From JACRCT01 sp049841135 (GTDB taxonomy: Bacteria; Myxococcota; Myxococcia; Myxococcales; UBA5297), in contig JASGHK010000008.1 of the NCBI GenBank assembly GCA_049841135.1, forward strand, positions 1,240,001 through 1,304,000: a stretch of 64,000 bases of DNA, read 5' to 3'. Every line of letters begins with the position of its first letter. The stretch's first letter is position 1. Both the position numbers and the translations under genes were made by a program. Below, piece by piece: positions 30,449 to 40,192 of this stretch. The notes beneath the pieces were generated by a model, which was not told the origin of the DNA, searched no databases, and was given only the letters and a program-made list of their open reading frames with translations.

Positions 30449-31204
30449 CTATTCGTTGACGCGGAACAGGTTGGGCATGGCCTCGCAGGCCGTGCCCAAC
30501 CGGCATTCGTCGTAATCGGCCGCATTGTGGGGTGCCATCGGTCCCACGTAGACGCGGCGGGGCGGCACCGGTCGCCGTCCCAGACCGGCGGCGAAGCTCG
30601 CGGCGGGCTCCACCGCACCCGAGGTCCCGACCGCCACGAAGAGATCGCACACCGCCAGGGCCGCATGGACGCGCATCAACTCGTGCGGGACCTCGCCGAA
30701 CAAGACCAGGTCGGGCCGCACAGGGGCGCCGCACGCTCGACATCGCTCGACGTCGCCCGGCGAAAGGCCCGCGCGCGAGTCCAGGAAAGCCTCTCCGCAG
30801 CCGTCTCTTGAACAGCGACTCCGCGCGACGCTGCCGTGCAGGTGAACGACCCAGCGGCTGCCGCCACGCTCGTGAAGGTCGTCCACGTTCTGGGTGCAGA
30901 GGAACAGCCAGTCGCCGATCCGGCCCTCGAGCTGCGCCAACGCCCGGTGAGCGCTGTTGGGCTGGGCCTGCTCGACCTTCCGCCGCATCTCCGAGATCGC
31001 GGTCCAGACGAGCCCAGGATTCCTGGCGAAGCTGTCGGCCATCGCGACATCCTCGATCCGATACCTGCGCCAGAGGCCATCGTCGTCACGGAAAGTGGGG
31101 ATTCCGCTCTCGGCGCTGATGCCGGCACCGGTCAGCACGAACACGTTCGTCCCGATGCTCGCCGTCAGGGGCTCGAATTCGCTCCACAGCGCAGTCACGG
31201 TCAT
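30449..31204 (-). CDS. Sirtuin (NAD-dependent protein deacylase or ADP-ribosyltransferase)
   Basis: SIR2-family enzyme of 251 residues. NAD-binding motifs are GAGISAESGIPTFRD (26-40) and TQNVDDLHE (104-112). The catalytic His is in HLHGS (H123). The zinc module is C131-x4-C136 and C155-x2-C158. Compared by eye with CobB, the Tyr-x-x-Arg pair that favours succinyl/malonyl-lysine is replaced by Ile-x-x-Met (around residue 70), so a desuccinylase is less likely. I chose the ATG at 31204, which gives the standard sirtuin N-terminus; the frame continues upstream without domain features. It is divergent from a macrodomain gene only 96 bp away, which hints at ADP-ribose chemistry. Confidence 0.88.
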   Translation of the reverse strand: MTVTALWSEFEPLTASIGTNVFVLTGAGISAESGIPTFRDDDGLWRRYRIEDVAMADSFARNPGLVWTAISEMRRKVEQAQPNSAHRALAQLEGRIGDWLFLCTQNVDDLHERGGSRWVVHLHGSVARSRCSRDGCGEAFLDSRAGLSPGDVERCRACGAPVRPDLVLFGEVPHELMRVHAALAVCDLFVAVGTSGAVEPAASFAAGLGRRPVPPRRVYVGPMAPHNAADYDECRLGTACEAMPNLFRVNE

Positions 31205-31300
31205 GGTGGGTCGGCTCCGAGTCAGCACTTCGCAGAGAAGGCGCCGTTCGAACCTGACTGGCCTTGACCGGACCGCCGCTCTGCCCGAGGGTTCCGGTCG

Positions 31301-31792
31301 ATGCTCGAACCGATCATCGTCCAAGGCGATCTCCTGGACCAGGACGTCGACGTCATCGTCAACGCCTGGAACCGCAACGTCATCCCCTGGTGGCTGCTCC
31401 TGCCCCAGGGCGTCTCCGGCGCCATCAAGCGGCGGGGCGGCTACGCCCCCTTCCGCGAGGTCGCCCGGCACGGCCCCATTCCGCTCGGCGAGGCGGTGCT
31501 CACCGACGCCGGACGGCTGCCGTTCAAGGGCATCATCCACGTCGCGGGCATCAACCTGCTCTGGTTCGCCACCGAGCGGTCGGTCCGCGGCTCCGTCCGC
31601 AGCGCGATGCGCATCGTCGACGAGCAGGGCTTCGCCTCCGTGGCCTTCCCCGTCATCGGCTCCGGCTCTGGCAACCGCAGCGTGCGCTGGGCGCTGCGAT
31701 TGATGCTTGATGAGCTGGGTCTGCTGGACTCGCCGGCCCGTGTGCGAGTGGTCGAATACGCGCCCACGGCGCCCGGACCCCGCCCCCGGTAA
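31301..31792 (+). CDS. Macrodomain (ADP-ribose-binding) protein
   Basis: Single-domain protein of 163 residues. The pattern GDLLDQDVDVIVNAWN matches the GDIT...VDAIVNAAN start of macrodomains. GVSGAIKRRGG matches the ligand loop, GEAVLTDAGRLPFKGIIHVAG the central strand, and FPVIGSGSGN the second loop. The Asn-rich first loop is altered (AWNRNVIPWW), so whether it hydrolyses or only binds ADP-ribose or O-acetyl-ADP-ribose is open. It shares a 96-bp divergent promoter region with the sirtuin, which produces O-acetyl-ADP-ribose, a known macrodomain ligand. Confidence 0.82.
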   Translation: MLEPIIVQGDLLDQDVDVIVNAWNRNVIPWWLLLPQGVSGAIKRRGGYAPFREVARHGPIPLGEAVLTDAGRLPFKGIIHVAGINLLWFATERSVRGSVRSAMRIVDEQGFASVAFPVIGSGSGNRSVRWALRLMLDELGLLDSPARVRVVEYAPTAPGPRPR

Positions 31793-32073
31793 CCCCTCGA
31801 ATTCGCGGCAATTCTCGGGGATTCGTGAAATGCCGAATTTCAACTATTCGGATTCATTGGCCAATTCCGCTCTGCCCCGCATCCATATATAGGCGATCGC
31901 GTATCGGGACCGGCGGCTGAAGGCCGACGGCTACCAGGGTGAAAGCCCTCTGAAGGGGCTGGCCCCCGGCTCGCACCTCGGCGCGTTCACCTCCTTCTGA
32001 GGTTCTCCGGCGCTGGTCGTTCCGGGCCGTCGCTCTCGCCCTTCGGGCGCTCCGGGCTATTGTCCCCCGCGCC
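31793..32073. other. AT-rich phased segment followed by REP-like hairpins
   Basis: This 281-bp gap has no gene. The first 80 bp is unusually AT-rich for the window, with AATTC/GATTC/ATTC elements recurring about every ten bases (31800, 31810, 31820 and on), a phasing that could bend DNA. Next, 31910-31930 can fold as CCGGCGGC/GCCGACGG, and 31944-31960 as AGCCC/GGGCT. These two adjacent hairpins resemble dispersed REP-type repeats. Confidence 0.45.
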
Positions 32074-35000
32074 ATGGGCCCTCTCGTCCGGCTCGCCCTC
32101 CTCGCCTGCCTCCTCGCGCTCTCGGGCTGCGCCTCGGTCCTCCTGCGCTTCCCGCAGGACGTCGCCGCCTCCTTCGCCCGCGACGACATGCGCAGGATGG
32201 AGACCGAGCACCTCGAGCTCTACTACCCCGCCGCGCACCAGGAGGCCGCGACCTCCATCGCCGCGCGCCTCGAGCAGTGTATCGGCAAGCTGCGCGCGCA
32301 GGAGACGACCCAGCGCCGCCGCGACAAGTTCCTGGTCTTCCTGACCAGCTCCGACTTCAACAACGCCTACGTCCAGCCGACCACCCCGGGCATTCCGCAG
32401 ATGATGGTGCTGCCGGTGCACATGTCGCTGGACCTCTTCGACCTCTACGGCATCGGGACCAACAGCGTCGGCGACGTCTCCTGCCACGAGGCCGTGCACT
32501 ACGTCACCTTCGAGCAGGTGGAGGGCTTCTGGCGCGGGCTCAACGCGGTCACCGGCGGGCTGCTCTCGCCGCAGAGCTTCGTCGACTCCTGGGTCCACGA
32601 GGGCATGGCGACCTACTACGAGGCGCGGCTGGGAAAGCCGGTAGGCCGCCCGCGCAGCCCGTTCTACCGCGGGGTCTTCGCCGCCGGCCTCGCCTCGGAG
32701 ACCGACCTCGACGCGGGCTACCTCAATGCCGAGCAGCGGATGCAGAACCCCTACGGTCCGCCCTACCTGACCGGCCTGGAGTTCACCGAGTACCTGGCGC
32801 GCACCTACGGCGAGGAGAAGCTCTGGCAGCTCCTCGACCAGCAGGGCCGGTCGATCTTCTCGCCCCTCGGCGTGACGCTGCGCTTCAAGTCCGTCTACGG
32901 CCGGTCCATCGGCGCGCTGTTCGACGACTTCGTGCGCGAGCGCAAGGTGAAGGAGGCCGCGCGCAAGCGCCCGGCGGACCAGCGGGTCCTCGTGCCCGAC
33001 GTCGGCACCTTCGCCCGCCTCGCCGCCGCGCGCGACGGCACGCTCGCCACCGTCAGCAGCGGGCGCGACGAGCCCTCGCGCCTGATCCTCCGCGACCGGG
33101 ACGGCACCGTCCGCGCCTCCCGCCGGCTCGCCCACGTGCTGCCCTTCCGCAAGACCATCGTCTCCAGCCCCGTCGCCTTCAGCGGGCTGTCGTTCTCGCC
33201 GGACGGCAAGCGGCTGTACCTGGTCGGCGCCGACCTCGACAGCGTCGGCAGCTTCGTCGCCAAGCTCTGGGAGGTCGACGCCGCCGACGGGAGCCTCTCG
33301 CGCATCGTGGCCGACGACCTCTCCGGCTTCGGCGGCTGCTCCACCGCCGACGGCTCCGGCTACGTCTTCGTGCAGATCGCCTCCGACCACGCCAGCCTCG
33401 TCCGCATCGACCTGAAGGACGGCACGCGCCAGACGCTCTTCGAGGCTCCGCCCTCGACCTCGATCACCGCGCCCGCCTGCTCCCCCGACGGCGCGAGCGT
33501 CGCCTTCGCGCAGCGCGACGACCACGGGCTCGACCTGCGGCTCCTCCAGGCCGACGGCACGGCGATCTGGCTGACGCAGGACGGCCGCTCCAACATCCTT
33601 CCCCGCTGGGTCGACGCCGGCCACCTCGTCTTCATGCGCGAGGAGGCCGGGCGCTCGCAGGCCTTCGTCATGGAGACTCGCCTCGCGCACCGTGTGGCCG
33701 ACGACCGACGTGCCGTTCGGAGCCCTCGAGCCGGTGCCGTTCGGGCCGAATGAGCTGGCCTTCCTCAACCTGGACGGCTGGGGGCTCTCGCTCGACGCGG
33801 CGCCGCTCGCGCTGACGCCGACGGCCGCGGCCCGGACCGCCACCGAGGCGCCACCACCGCCGCCCGACCTCGAGGCCGGCTTCCTCGCCGCCGCGGCCGA
33901 GGCGACTGATCCGATCGAGAGCGCCCCCGCGGCGCTCCCCTCGCGCATCGAGCCCACCCCGCCGCTCGTGGTCGAGGCCGACGAGCCGTACTCCCCCATC
34001 GATCACCTCTTCGTCCCCACCTTCCGCGTTCCGTTCCTGGCCATCGTCCCGCCCGGCATCTTCAGCGGGTCCGACCAGGACTGGCGGCTGCTGGTGGCGC
34101 TCTCCCTCTCCGGAGCCGACCGGCTGGGCAAGCACAATTGGGCCGTCAACGTCTCCTACGACACTGCGGACAACGGCCCTTCGGTCGCGCTCGGCTACGC
34201 CAACTACCAGCTCGCGCCCTGGCTCATCGACCTGCAGGGCGCTCTGGTGAACGTGGGACCGGCCTACGACCGCTACCTGCAGCTGGGCGCCTCCCGCGAG
34301 TTCTGGACCACGCCCCTGCGCCTGCAGCTCACCGGCATCGACCACCACGACGTCGACGACTCCGGCACGCGCGTGGTCGGCCAGTACCGCTTCGTCGGCC
34401 CCGGGCTCCGGTTCTCCTACGGCGCGGGCGAGTCCACTCCCTACGGCGGCATCCGCCGGGGCCTGGCCTTCGCCGCCAGCGGCGACTGGTACCCGAGGTT
34501 CGCGGGCAGCGACTTTGATCTGGGCGACGTGGCCGCGGAGGTCGACGTGTGGATCCCGCTGCCCCTGTCGCGGCGGCACAGCCTGTCGATCACCGGGCGC
34601 GGCCGGGCGCTCATCGCCGCCCAGGAGCACGCGCTGCTCGACGTCGGCGGCATCTACGGCGGGCAGCCGCTGTTCAGCTGGTCGCCCAAGGGCCTGGTGC
34701 CCAGGCAGCGCGCCGCCGACCTGCCGCTCTTTGGCGCGCCGCAGCTCTCTTTCAGCGAAGCGCTACGCGGCTACCCGGACCTCGCGACCGCGGCGACGGC
34801 CTTCGCGGCCGGTTCGGCGAGCTACACCTACCCGTTCATCATCGACCACGGCTGGGCGTCGCTCCTGTACCTCCTGCCGGCCTTCTTCGTCCGCCAGGTC
34901 GACCTCGAGCTCTTCGGCGAGATGGCCTGGCTGTGGCCGGGCACGCTCAAGCGGCGGTCCGCAGGCCTCGCGGTGCGCCTGCGGACCAACGTCGGGAACC

Positions 35001-35086
35001 TGCCGCTGTCGCTCTTCCTGGAAGGAATCTGGCGCTTCGACGCGGACCGCAATCCGCTCCTGGTCTTCGGCTTCTCCCTCTACTGA
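32074..35086 (+). CDS. Lipoprotein: gluzincin-like peptidase, beta-propeller and outer-membrane barrel (frame interrupted near 33676)
   Basis: Reconstructed length is 1003 residues. The lipobox is LSGC after an 18-residue signal. A peptidase-like domain (about 25-310) carries CHEAVH (HExxH) and, some 40 residues on, WVHEGMATYYE, the second-motif layout of gluzincins. A TolB-like propeller (about 315-560) has repeats such as LSFSPDGKRLYLVG and PACSPDGASVAF. The C-terminal part (about 640-1003) has barrel-type strands and ends FGFSLY. The shift at GAGACTC (33673-33679) is healed by GAGCTC, giving VMELASRTVWP. Probably an outer-membrane protein with a surface or periplasmic peptidase; substrate unknown. 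Confidence 0.7.
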
Positions 35087-35087
35087 G

Positions 35088-35121
35088 CCGGCGAAGCCGG
35101 AACCGGGCTTCGGGCTTCGGG
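35088..35121. terminator. Short hairpin and CGGGCTT repeat after barrel protein
   Basis: CCGGC-GAA-GCCGG (35088-35100) follows the stop codon by one base and could act as a weak terminator without a T-run. It is followed by the tandem CGGGCTT repeat (35104-35121), the reverse complement of the repeat beside pepT. Confidence 0.4.
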
Positions 35122-35198
35122 GCAGACCTGCCTGCATGCGCCTCGGTCTCCGCTATCATCGGCAGCTCCCGAAGGCGGAGACGAAGGACCGGAAGACC

Positions 35199-36369
35199 AT
35201 GGCGCTTTTCCTCATCCTCCTCGTCGTCGGTGGAGCCCTCGCCTTCACCGTCGCCGTCATCGGCGCGGTCGAGCGGTCCTCGAAGCGCCACCTCGCCCAG
35301 CACGAAGAGGAGGAACGCCGCCTTCTGGAGGCGGCGCGCCCCCGCAAGGTCGCGTCCGCGCCGCCGAAACGGCCGCCCGAGGAGACCCGGCAGCTCGACT
35401 CCGAGCTCGCGCAGGTCCGCGAGATCCTCTCAGCCGCGGGCGCGCCCCCCTCCACGCTGCCTCCGCCGTCGACCGCCGGACTGCAGACTTACAGGATGGA
35501 CGTCCGCGGGCAGGTCCGCATCCTGGCCGCCAGGAAGGAGCCGGTCGTCGAGCGCCTCCCTCCATGCCCCCACGGCGAGATGCCCAAGGGAGCGCGGGCG
35601 GTCGGGGGCCACCTCTTCGTCGTCGGCTACCAGTACACGGGCGCCCCCGGCGAGGACACCGGCACCCTCTGGCACCGCCACCCCGACGGCCGCTGGGAGA
35701 TCGAGTGGCGCTCGCTGGAGCGGCTCCTCGTCTCCGTCGGCGGCGATCGTCTGGGCGAGCTTTGGGCCGTCGGCTCCCGTTGCCTCGTGCACCAGCAGGG
35801 CGAGCGCTGGCGTGAGGTCGAGCTGCCACCCTTGGGCGACCGCAAGGGGCTCAGCTCGTTGTGGCAGAGCGCGAGAGGCGAGCTCTTCGCTCCCACCTAC
35901 GATGGCCGCCTCTTCCGCCGCGGCACCGACGGAGCCTGGAGCCAGGAGCTCGACCAGGGCGGAGGCCAGCTGCTCGCCATCGCGGGGCGCGGCGACGAAG
36001 TGGTGTGCTGCGGCGACTCGGGGCAGATTCGGCGGCGGATGCCGGACGGCGCCTGGCACGCCGAGGACTCCGGCGTGAAGTCGCAGCTACGCGTGGCCCT
36101 CGCCCGCCCGGAGGGCTTCTACGTCGCCGGCGGGATGCACCTGCTCTTCTCGAGCACTCCCGGTTCCTGGCAGCCGGTGTCGGGGGCCCCTCAATGGATC
36201 CGCTCTCTGGCGACCACCGCGGATGGAGCCTTGCTCGCCTGCAACGGCGACACGTTCCTGAAGCAGGGGGACGCCTGGCAGCTGGTGAGCAAGGGCCGGG
36301 GCGAAGCTCGCGGTCGCTGACGGCACCCAGGTCTTCGTCGTCGAGATCGTCGAGACGCGAGTAGACTGA
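35199..36369 (+). CDS. Membrane-anchored beta-propeller protein, unknown function (frame interrupted near 36306)
   Basis: Reconstructed length is 389 residues: one N-terminal membrane helix (MALFLILLVVGGALAFTVAV), a charged coiled-coil-like stretch (HLAQHEEEERRLLEAARPRK), a Pro-rich linker, and a propeller of five to seven blades with recurring GELWAVG, GELFAPTYDGRLFRR and DGALLACNG patterns. The shift is at GAAGCTC (36303-36309). GAGCTC gives GRGELAVADGTQVFVVEIVETRVD before the stop. The propeller resembles those of photosynthesis-assembly/YCF48-type sensors only loosely. No role can be assigned. Confidence 0.6.
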
Positions 36370-36391
36370 CCGCCCGCCGGAGGGCCCACGG

Positions 36392-36847
36392 ATGGTCGTT
36401 CGCAGTCGCGCGCTGAACCGCTGGGCGCCCACCGCCCTCGCCGCGCTCGTCCTCGCCGCGTCGATCTCTTCGCTGGTGCCGACGGCCCTCAACAGGATCC
36501 GCTGGTCGCAAAAGATCGCGGACGCCGACGAGAAGCAGCTCGCGGACCTGCTCTGGCACGACTTCGCCTCCCTGGTCCAGGCGGTGCGTCAGCACGTGCC
36601 GGAGACGGACGCCGTCCTCTTGGAGACGCCGCTGGACCCGGCCGTGATGCCCTATGCGCTCTTCCCGCGCGAGCTCTTCATGTGCGCGGTCGAGCCGGAC
36701 TCCGACCAGGGCTATTACGAGGTTGCGCCTCATGGCTTCCCGCGGCGGCCGCCGTCGGCGTACGGGTTCGCCTGGCGCGCCAGCGTCGGCCGCGACCCGA
36801 GCGGAAACCTGGCCGTGCGGCTGGCGCCCCCCGAAGGTCCCCGATGA
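36392..36847 (+). CDS. Small single-helix membrane protein, unknown function
   Basis: Protein of 151 residues with one N-terminal helix (APTALAALVLAASISSLVP) and a soluble domain outside. The stop overlaps the ATG of the next gene (ATGA at 36844-36847), so translation is coupled. The pairing suggests it assists the polytopic membrane enzyme that follows. The soluble part (LPRELFMC-like segment within ALFPRELFMCAVEPD) is not a family I know. Confidence 0.6.
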   Translation: MVVRSRALNRWAPTALAALVLAASISSLVPTALNRIRWSQKIADADEKQLADLLWHDFASLVQAVRQHVPETDAVLLETPLDPAVMPYALFPRELFMCAVEPDSDQGYYEVAPHGFPRRPPSAYGFAWRASVGRDPSGNLAVRLAPPEGPR

Positions 36848-38160
36848 TCCTCGCGGCGCTGACCCTCTTGCTGTCCGCCGCGGCGGGAGGCTGGCTGCTC
36901 GATCGTCGGGCGCCCCAGCTCGGCGCCGGGCTCGTCGTGGGCGGCGCCTGCATCGCCGTGATCCAGCTGGCGCTCGATCTGGTCGGCGCCGGCTCGGCGG
37001 GGCTGACGGTCGCTTTCGCCGCGCTGCTGGTCCCCGGTGTGCTCGGCCTCGTCGCCCGTGCGCGGTCGCTGCGCGGAGCTGCCTTCCCGAAGCCGGCCTT
37101 CGCGCTCGCTGTCGGCGTCACGCTCTTCGCCGCCCTCCTCCTGTTGTCCGGACCGCTCACCGACTGGGACGCCCGCATGATCTGGGCGCACAAGGCGCAG
37201 CTCTTCGTGCGCGACCGCTCGGTCCTCGCCGACTCGTTCACCGACCCGTACCGGCTTCACATCCACCCCCGCTACCCGGTCCTGGTCTCCCTCCAGACCG
37301 CGCTGGCCACCGTCGCCGCCGGGGGCTGGGACGAGCGTGCCTACCAGCTGCTGATCGCCGCGGCCGGCGTGGCGACCGTCTGGCAGATGGCGCGCCTTGC
37401 GGGGCCTGCCGCCGCGCTGACCTGGGCGTGCACCGGAGGATGGTTCCTGGCGATCGCCCGCGCCTCGGTCGAGGTCTACCTGACCCTCGCGACGCTGGTC
37501 GCGGCCGTCGCCGCCATCGATTGGCTGCGGCGCGGGGGGACGGCAGAGGCGGTCCGCTTGGGACTGGCCGTAGGCGGGCTCCTGCTGGTCAAGAACGAGG
37601 GGCTCGTCCTCGCGCTCTCGCTGGGGTTGGCCCTGCTGGCGACCTCGTGGCACCGAACCGGGCGCGAGCGGCTTCGCCTGGCCCTGAGCGCTGCCATCGC
37701 CTTGGCCTTCCTCGCCCCCTGGCTGCTGGTGCGGGCGCGCCTGCCGATGGTCTCGGACGCGTACTACACCTTGCGCCTGGCCGACCCGGCCGCACTGGCC
37801 GCCGGGCTGAAGCGCCTGCCCGAGATCTTCGCCGCGCTCGCCTCGGTGCTCTTCCACTGGGGCCACTGGCACCTGGTGTGGTGGTCCCTGCCGGCACTGG
37901 CCTTCGGGGCGGCGCGCGTCGCGGACCGCGAAGCGCGGCTGCTGCTTCTCTTCGCCGCGGCCTACGGCGGCGCCGTGCTCGCGGTCTTCGTGGCCTCGCC
38001 CTACCACTCGGTGGGCTCGCACGTGAACGTCACCGCCGACCGCGTCCTGCTGCCGGCGGCGGCGCTGCTCGTCGCGGCGGGGTGGCGGCTGCACGCGGCC
38101 TGGGCGTCGGCCCGCCCGCCCGCCGCCGCCCAGGCGAGCGAGCCAGCGGCAGGATCGTGA
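36844..38160 (+). CDS. Polytopic membrane protein, probable GT-C glycosyltransferase
   Basis: Protein of 438 residues with about eleven membrane helices. After the first helices a loop carries LTDWDARMIWAHKAQLFV. A WDA/R motif followed by aromatic residues in the first large loop is common in GT-C (family 39/83-like) enzymes that use lipid-phosphate sugars. HIHPRYPVLV and LLLVKNEGLVLALSL are also typical of these families. It starts inside the stop codon of the preceding small gene. The acceptor and sugar cannot be inferred. It could instead be a general membrane protein of the same fold. Confidence 0.6.
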   Translation: MILAALTLLLSAAAGGWLLDRRAPQLGAGLVVGGACIAVIQLALDLVGAGSAGLTVAFAALLVPGVLGLVARARSLRGAAFPKPAFALAVGVTLFAALLLLSGPLTDWDARMIWAHKAQLFVRDRSVLADSFTDPYRLHIHPRYPVLVSLQTALATVAAGGWDERAYQLLIAAAGVATVWQMARLAGPAAALTWACTGGWFLAIARASVEVYLTLATLVAAVAAIDWLRRGGTAEAVRLGLAVGGLLLVKNEGLVLALSLGLALLATSWHRTGRERLRLALSAAIALAFLAPWLLVRARLPMVSDAYYTLRLADPAALAAGLKRLPEIFAALASVLFHWGHWHLVWWSLPALAFGAARVADREARLLLLFAAAYGGAVLAVFVASPYHSVGSHVNVTADRVLLPAAALLVAAGWRLHAAWASARPPAAAQASEPAAGS

Positions 38161-38251
38161 CGCTGGCCGGCCGGAAGGCTGCCTGCGCCATCCTTTGCCC
38201 CGCGGGCCTGCGTCCTTTATCATCCCGGCCTTTCAAACAGAGGGAGCGACG

Positions 38252-40054
38252 ATGGCCGACTTTCAGTCTCCGGGTGTGAAGCCGAAGCCGCCGTTCTACG
38301 TGGCGGTGTTCCTCGTGATCGCAGGTCTGGTGGGCTTCGGGCTCTACCGCGCGGGCATCCTGGCGCCGGAGGGCAAGAAGGACGGGCAAATCACCGCGCC
38401 CATCTCCGCCGACGACCTGAAGAACGCCACCAAGCCCACCAACCCGGCCGACCCGGCAGCCAAGCCGGCCGACCCGGCCAAGCCGACCGTCGAAGCCGCC
38501 GACTCCAACGCCCCGACCACGGTGAAGGAGTACACGTTCACGGCCGACGCCAAGCTCCCCGCCGTCCAGGGCGTCGCCGGCTACAAGAAGATGCAGAACA
38601 ACACGGTGAAGATGGCGCTGAACGTGTGGGCCGGCTGGGCGCCCATCATCTTCGCCAACGAAGGCTTCAAGGCGAAGAAGGAGTGGGTCACTCCCGACGG
38701 CAAGACCAAGTTCAAGCTCGACCTCGTCCTCATGGACGACCCGGTCACCATGCGCAACGCCTACGCCTCCGGCGACGTGCACATCGGCTGGGCCACCGTC
38801 GACATGCTGCCGCTCTTCCTCGACGAGCTGAAGAAGGACAGCCGCACCATGCCGCGCGTGTTCCAGCAGGTCGACTGGTCGGCCGGCGGCGACGGCATCG
38901 TCGTGCGCGATACCATCACCAACGTCGGCCAGCTGCGCGGCAAGAAGGTCGTCCTCGCCGGCAACTCCCCCAGCCAGTACTTCGTGCTCAACGCCCTCAT
39001 CAACGGCGGCGTGCAGCCGTCCGAGGTGGAGTTCGTCTACACCCAGACCGCCTTCGAGGCCGCCGCCGCCTTCGCTGCCAAGAAGGAGCTGGCGGGCGCG
39101 GTCAGCTGGGCGCCGGACATCTACAACCTGTCGAAGGTGAAGGGGAACAAGCTGCTCGTGACCACCGGCGAGGCCAACCACCTCATCGCCGACGTCTGGT
39201 TCGCCCGCGCCGACTTCGCCAAGGAGAACCCGCAGATCGTCGAGGCCCTGGTGCGCGGCTTCCTGGACGCCGTCGAGCAGCTCGACGAGCAGGCCAACAA
39301 GGTCAAGGCCAGCCAGTGGATGGCCGAGGGCTACAGCCTCCCTCCGGCCGACACCCTGGGCATGCTCGGCGACGCGCACTGGACCAACTACGCCGAGAAC
39401 CGCGAGTTCTTCCTCAACCAGAACAACCCCACCAACTTCGAGCGCACCTGGGACACCGCGTACTACCTCTACAAGCGCATCGGGAAAGTGAACGAGAAGG
39501 TGGCCTGGGACCAGGTCGCGGACTTCTCGGTCATCCAGAAGCTGGGCAAGGAAGAGAAGTACGCCAAGAGCCAGAACAAGTACCAGACCAGCTTCGCGGC
39601 CAAGTCCGTCTCGGAGATCAAGGCCGAGTCCGGAGAGATCCTCACCAAGACCGTCGTCATCCACTTCTTCCCGAACAGCTCCGACCTCGCCCACAAGATC
39701 GTCAAGCAGCAGGGCGGCAAGTCGGTCGAGGAGCTGTACGACCCGAACGTGGGCTTCGTCGTCGAGGAGATCGGCAAGATGTCCGGCCAGTTCGGCGCCG
39801 CGCGCATCGTCATCGAGGGCCACACCGACGCCTCGATGAAGGGCCAGGTCCCGTTCGACTCCGTCAAGACGCTCTCGCAGGCCCGCGCCGAGGCCGTGCG
39901 CGACGCGCTGCTCAAGAAGTTCCCGACGCTCCCCAAGGGCCAGGTCGCCGCGGAGGGCATGGGCTGGCAGCGTCCCGCCGACCCGGCCGACCCCGACAAC
40001 CACGCCAAGAACCGCCGCGTGGAAGTGAAGGTCTACCCGCTCGAGGCCCAGTAG
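38252..40054 (+). CDS. ABC-transporter substrate-binding protein fused to OmpA peptidoglycan-binding domain
   Basis: Protein of 600 residues. An uncleaved-looking membrane helix (about 12-35, FYVAVFLVIAGLVGFGLYRAG) anchors it in the inner membrane, followed by a Pro/Ala/Lys-rich linker. Residues about 95-430 are an NMT1/SsuA-type binding domain: MALNVWAGWAPIIFANEGF, a SGDVHIGWATVDMLPLF segment, LRGKKVVLAGNSPSQYFVLNAL and WFARADFAKENPQIVEALV. Residues about 455-600 are an OmpA C-terminal domain: HFFPNSSDLA, IEGHTDASMKG, LSQARAEAVRDAL and KNRRVEVKVYP. The start is set by AGGGAG before the ATG at 38252. It heads the operon with its permease and ATPase. Fusions like this are annotated in other genomes as phosphate-binding/OmpA proteins, but ligand and role are unproven. 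Confidence 0.85.
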   Translation: MADFQSPGVKPKPPFYVAVFLVIAGLVGFGLYRAGILAPEGKKDGQITAPISADDLKNATKPTNPADPAAKPADPAKPTVEAADSNAPTTVKEYTFTADAKLPAVQGVAGYKKMQNNTVKMALNVWAGWAPIIFANEGFKAKKEWVTPDGKTKFKLDLVLMDDPVTMRNAYASGDVHIGWATVDMLPLFLDELKKDSRTMPRVFQQVDWSAGGDGIVVRDTITNVGQLRGKKVVLAGNSPSQYFVLNALINGGVQPSEVEFVYTQTAFEAAAAFAAKKELAGAVSWAPDIYNLSKVKGNKLLVTTGEANHLIADVWFARADFAKENPQIVEALVRGFLDAVEQLDEQANKVKASQWMAEGYSLPPADTLGMLGDAHWTNYAENREFFLNQNNPTNFERTWDTAYYLYKRIGKVNEKVAWDQVADFSVIQKLGKEEKYAKSQNKYQTSFAAKSVSEIKAESGEILTKTVVIHFFPNSSDLAHKIVKQQGGKSVEELYDPNVGFVVEEIGKMSGQFGAARIVIEGHTDASMKGQVPFDSVKTLSQARAEAVRDALLKKFPTLPKGQVAAEGMGWQRPADPADPDNHAKNRRVEVKVYPLEAQ

Positions 40055-40103
40055 CGAGCCTCCCCAGCCCCTCCGCCCACTTCACCAAGCGGAGGGGGAG
40101 CGT

Positions 40104-40136
40104 CGAACCGAAGTCGACCTCACAGGCTTCGGTTCG
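40104..40136. repeat. Perfect 10-bp hairpin in operon spacer
   Basis: CGAACCGAAG (40104-40113) and CTTCGGTTCG (40127-40136) form a perfect stem with a 13-base loop in the 138-bp gap between the binding-protein and permease genes. About 20 bases later comes the near-palindrome CCCCTCGACAAGCTCGGGG. Such a hairpin could stabilise or partly terminate the message so that the binding protein is made in excess; this is inference from position. Confidence 0.6.
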
Positions 40137-40192
40137 GAAGGACTGAGCTCTGGCCCCTCGACAAGCTCGGGGTGTCGGGATGGAGACCGCCG

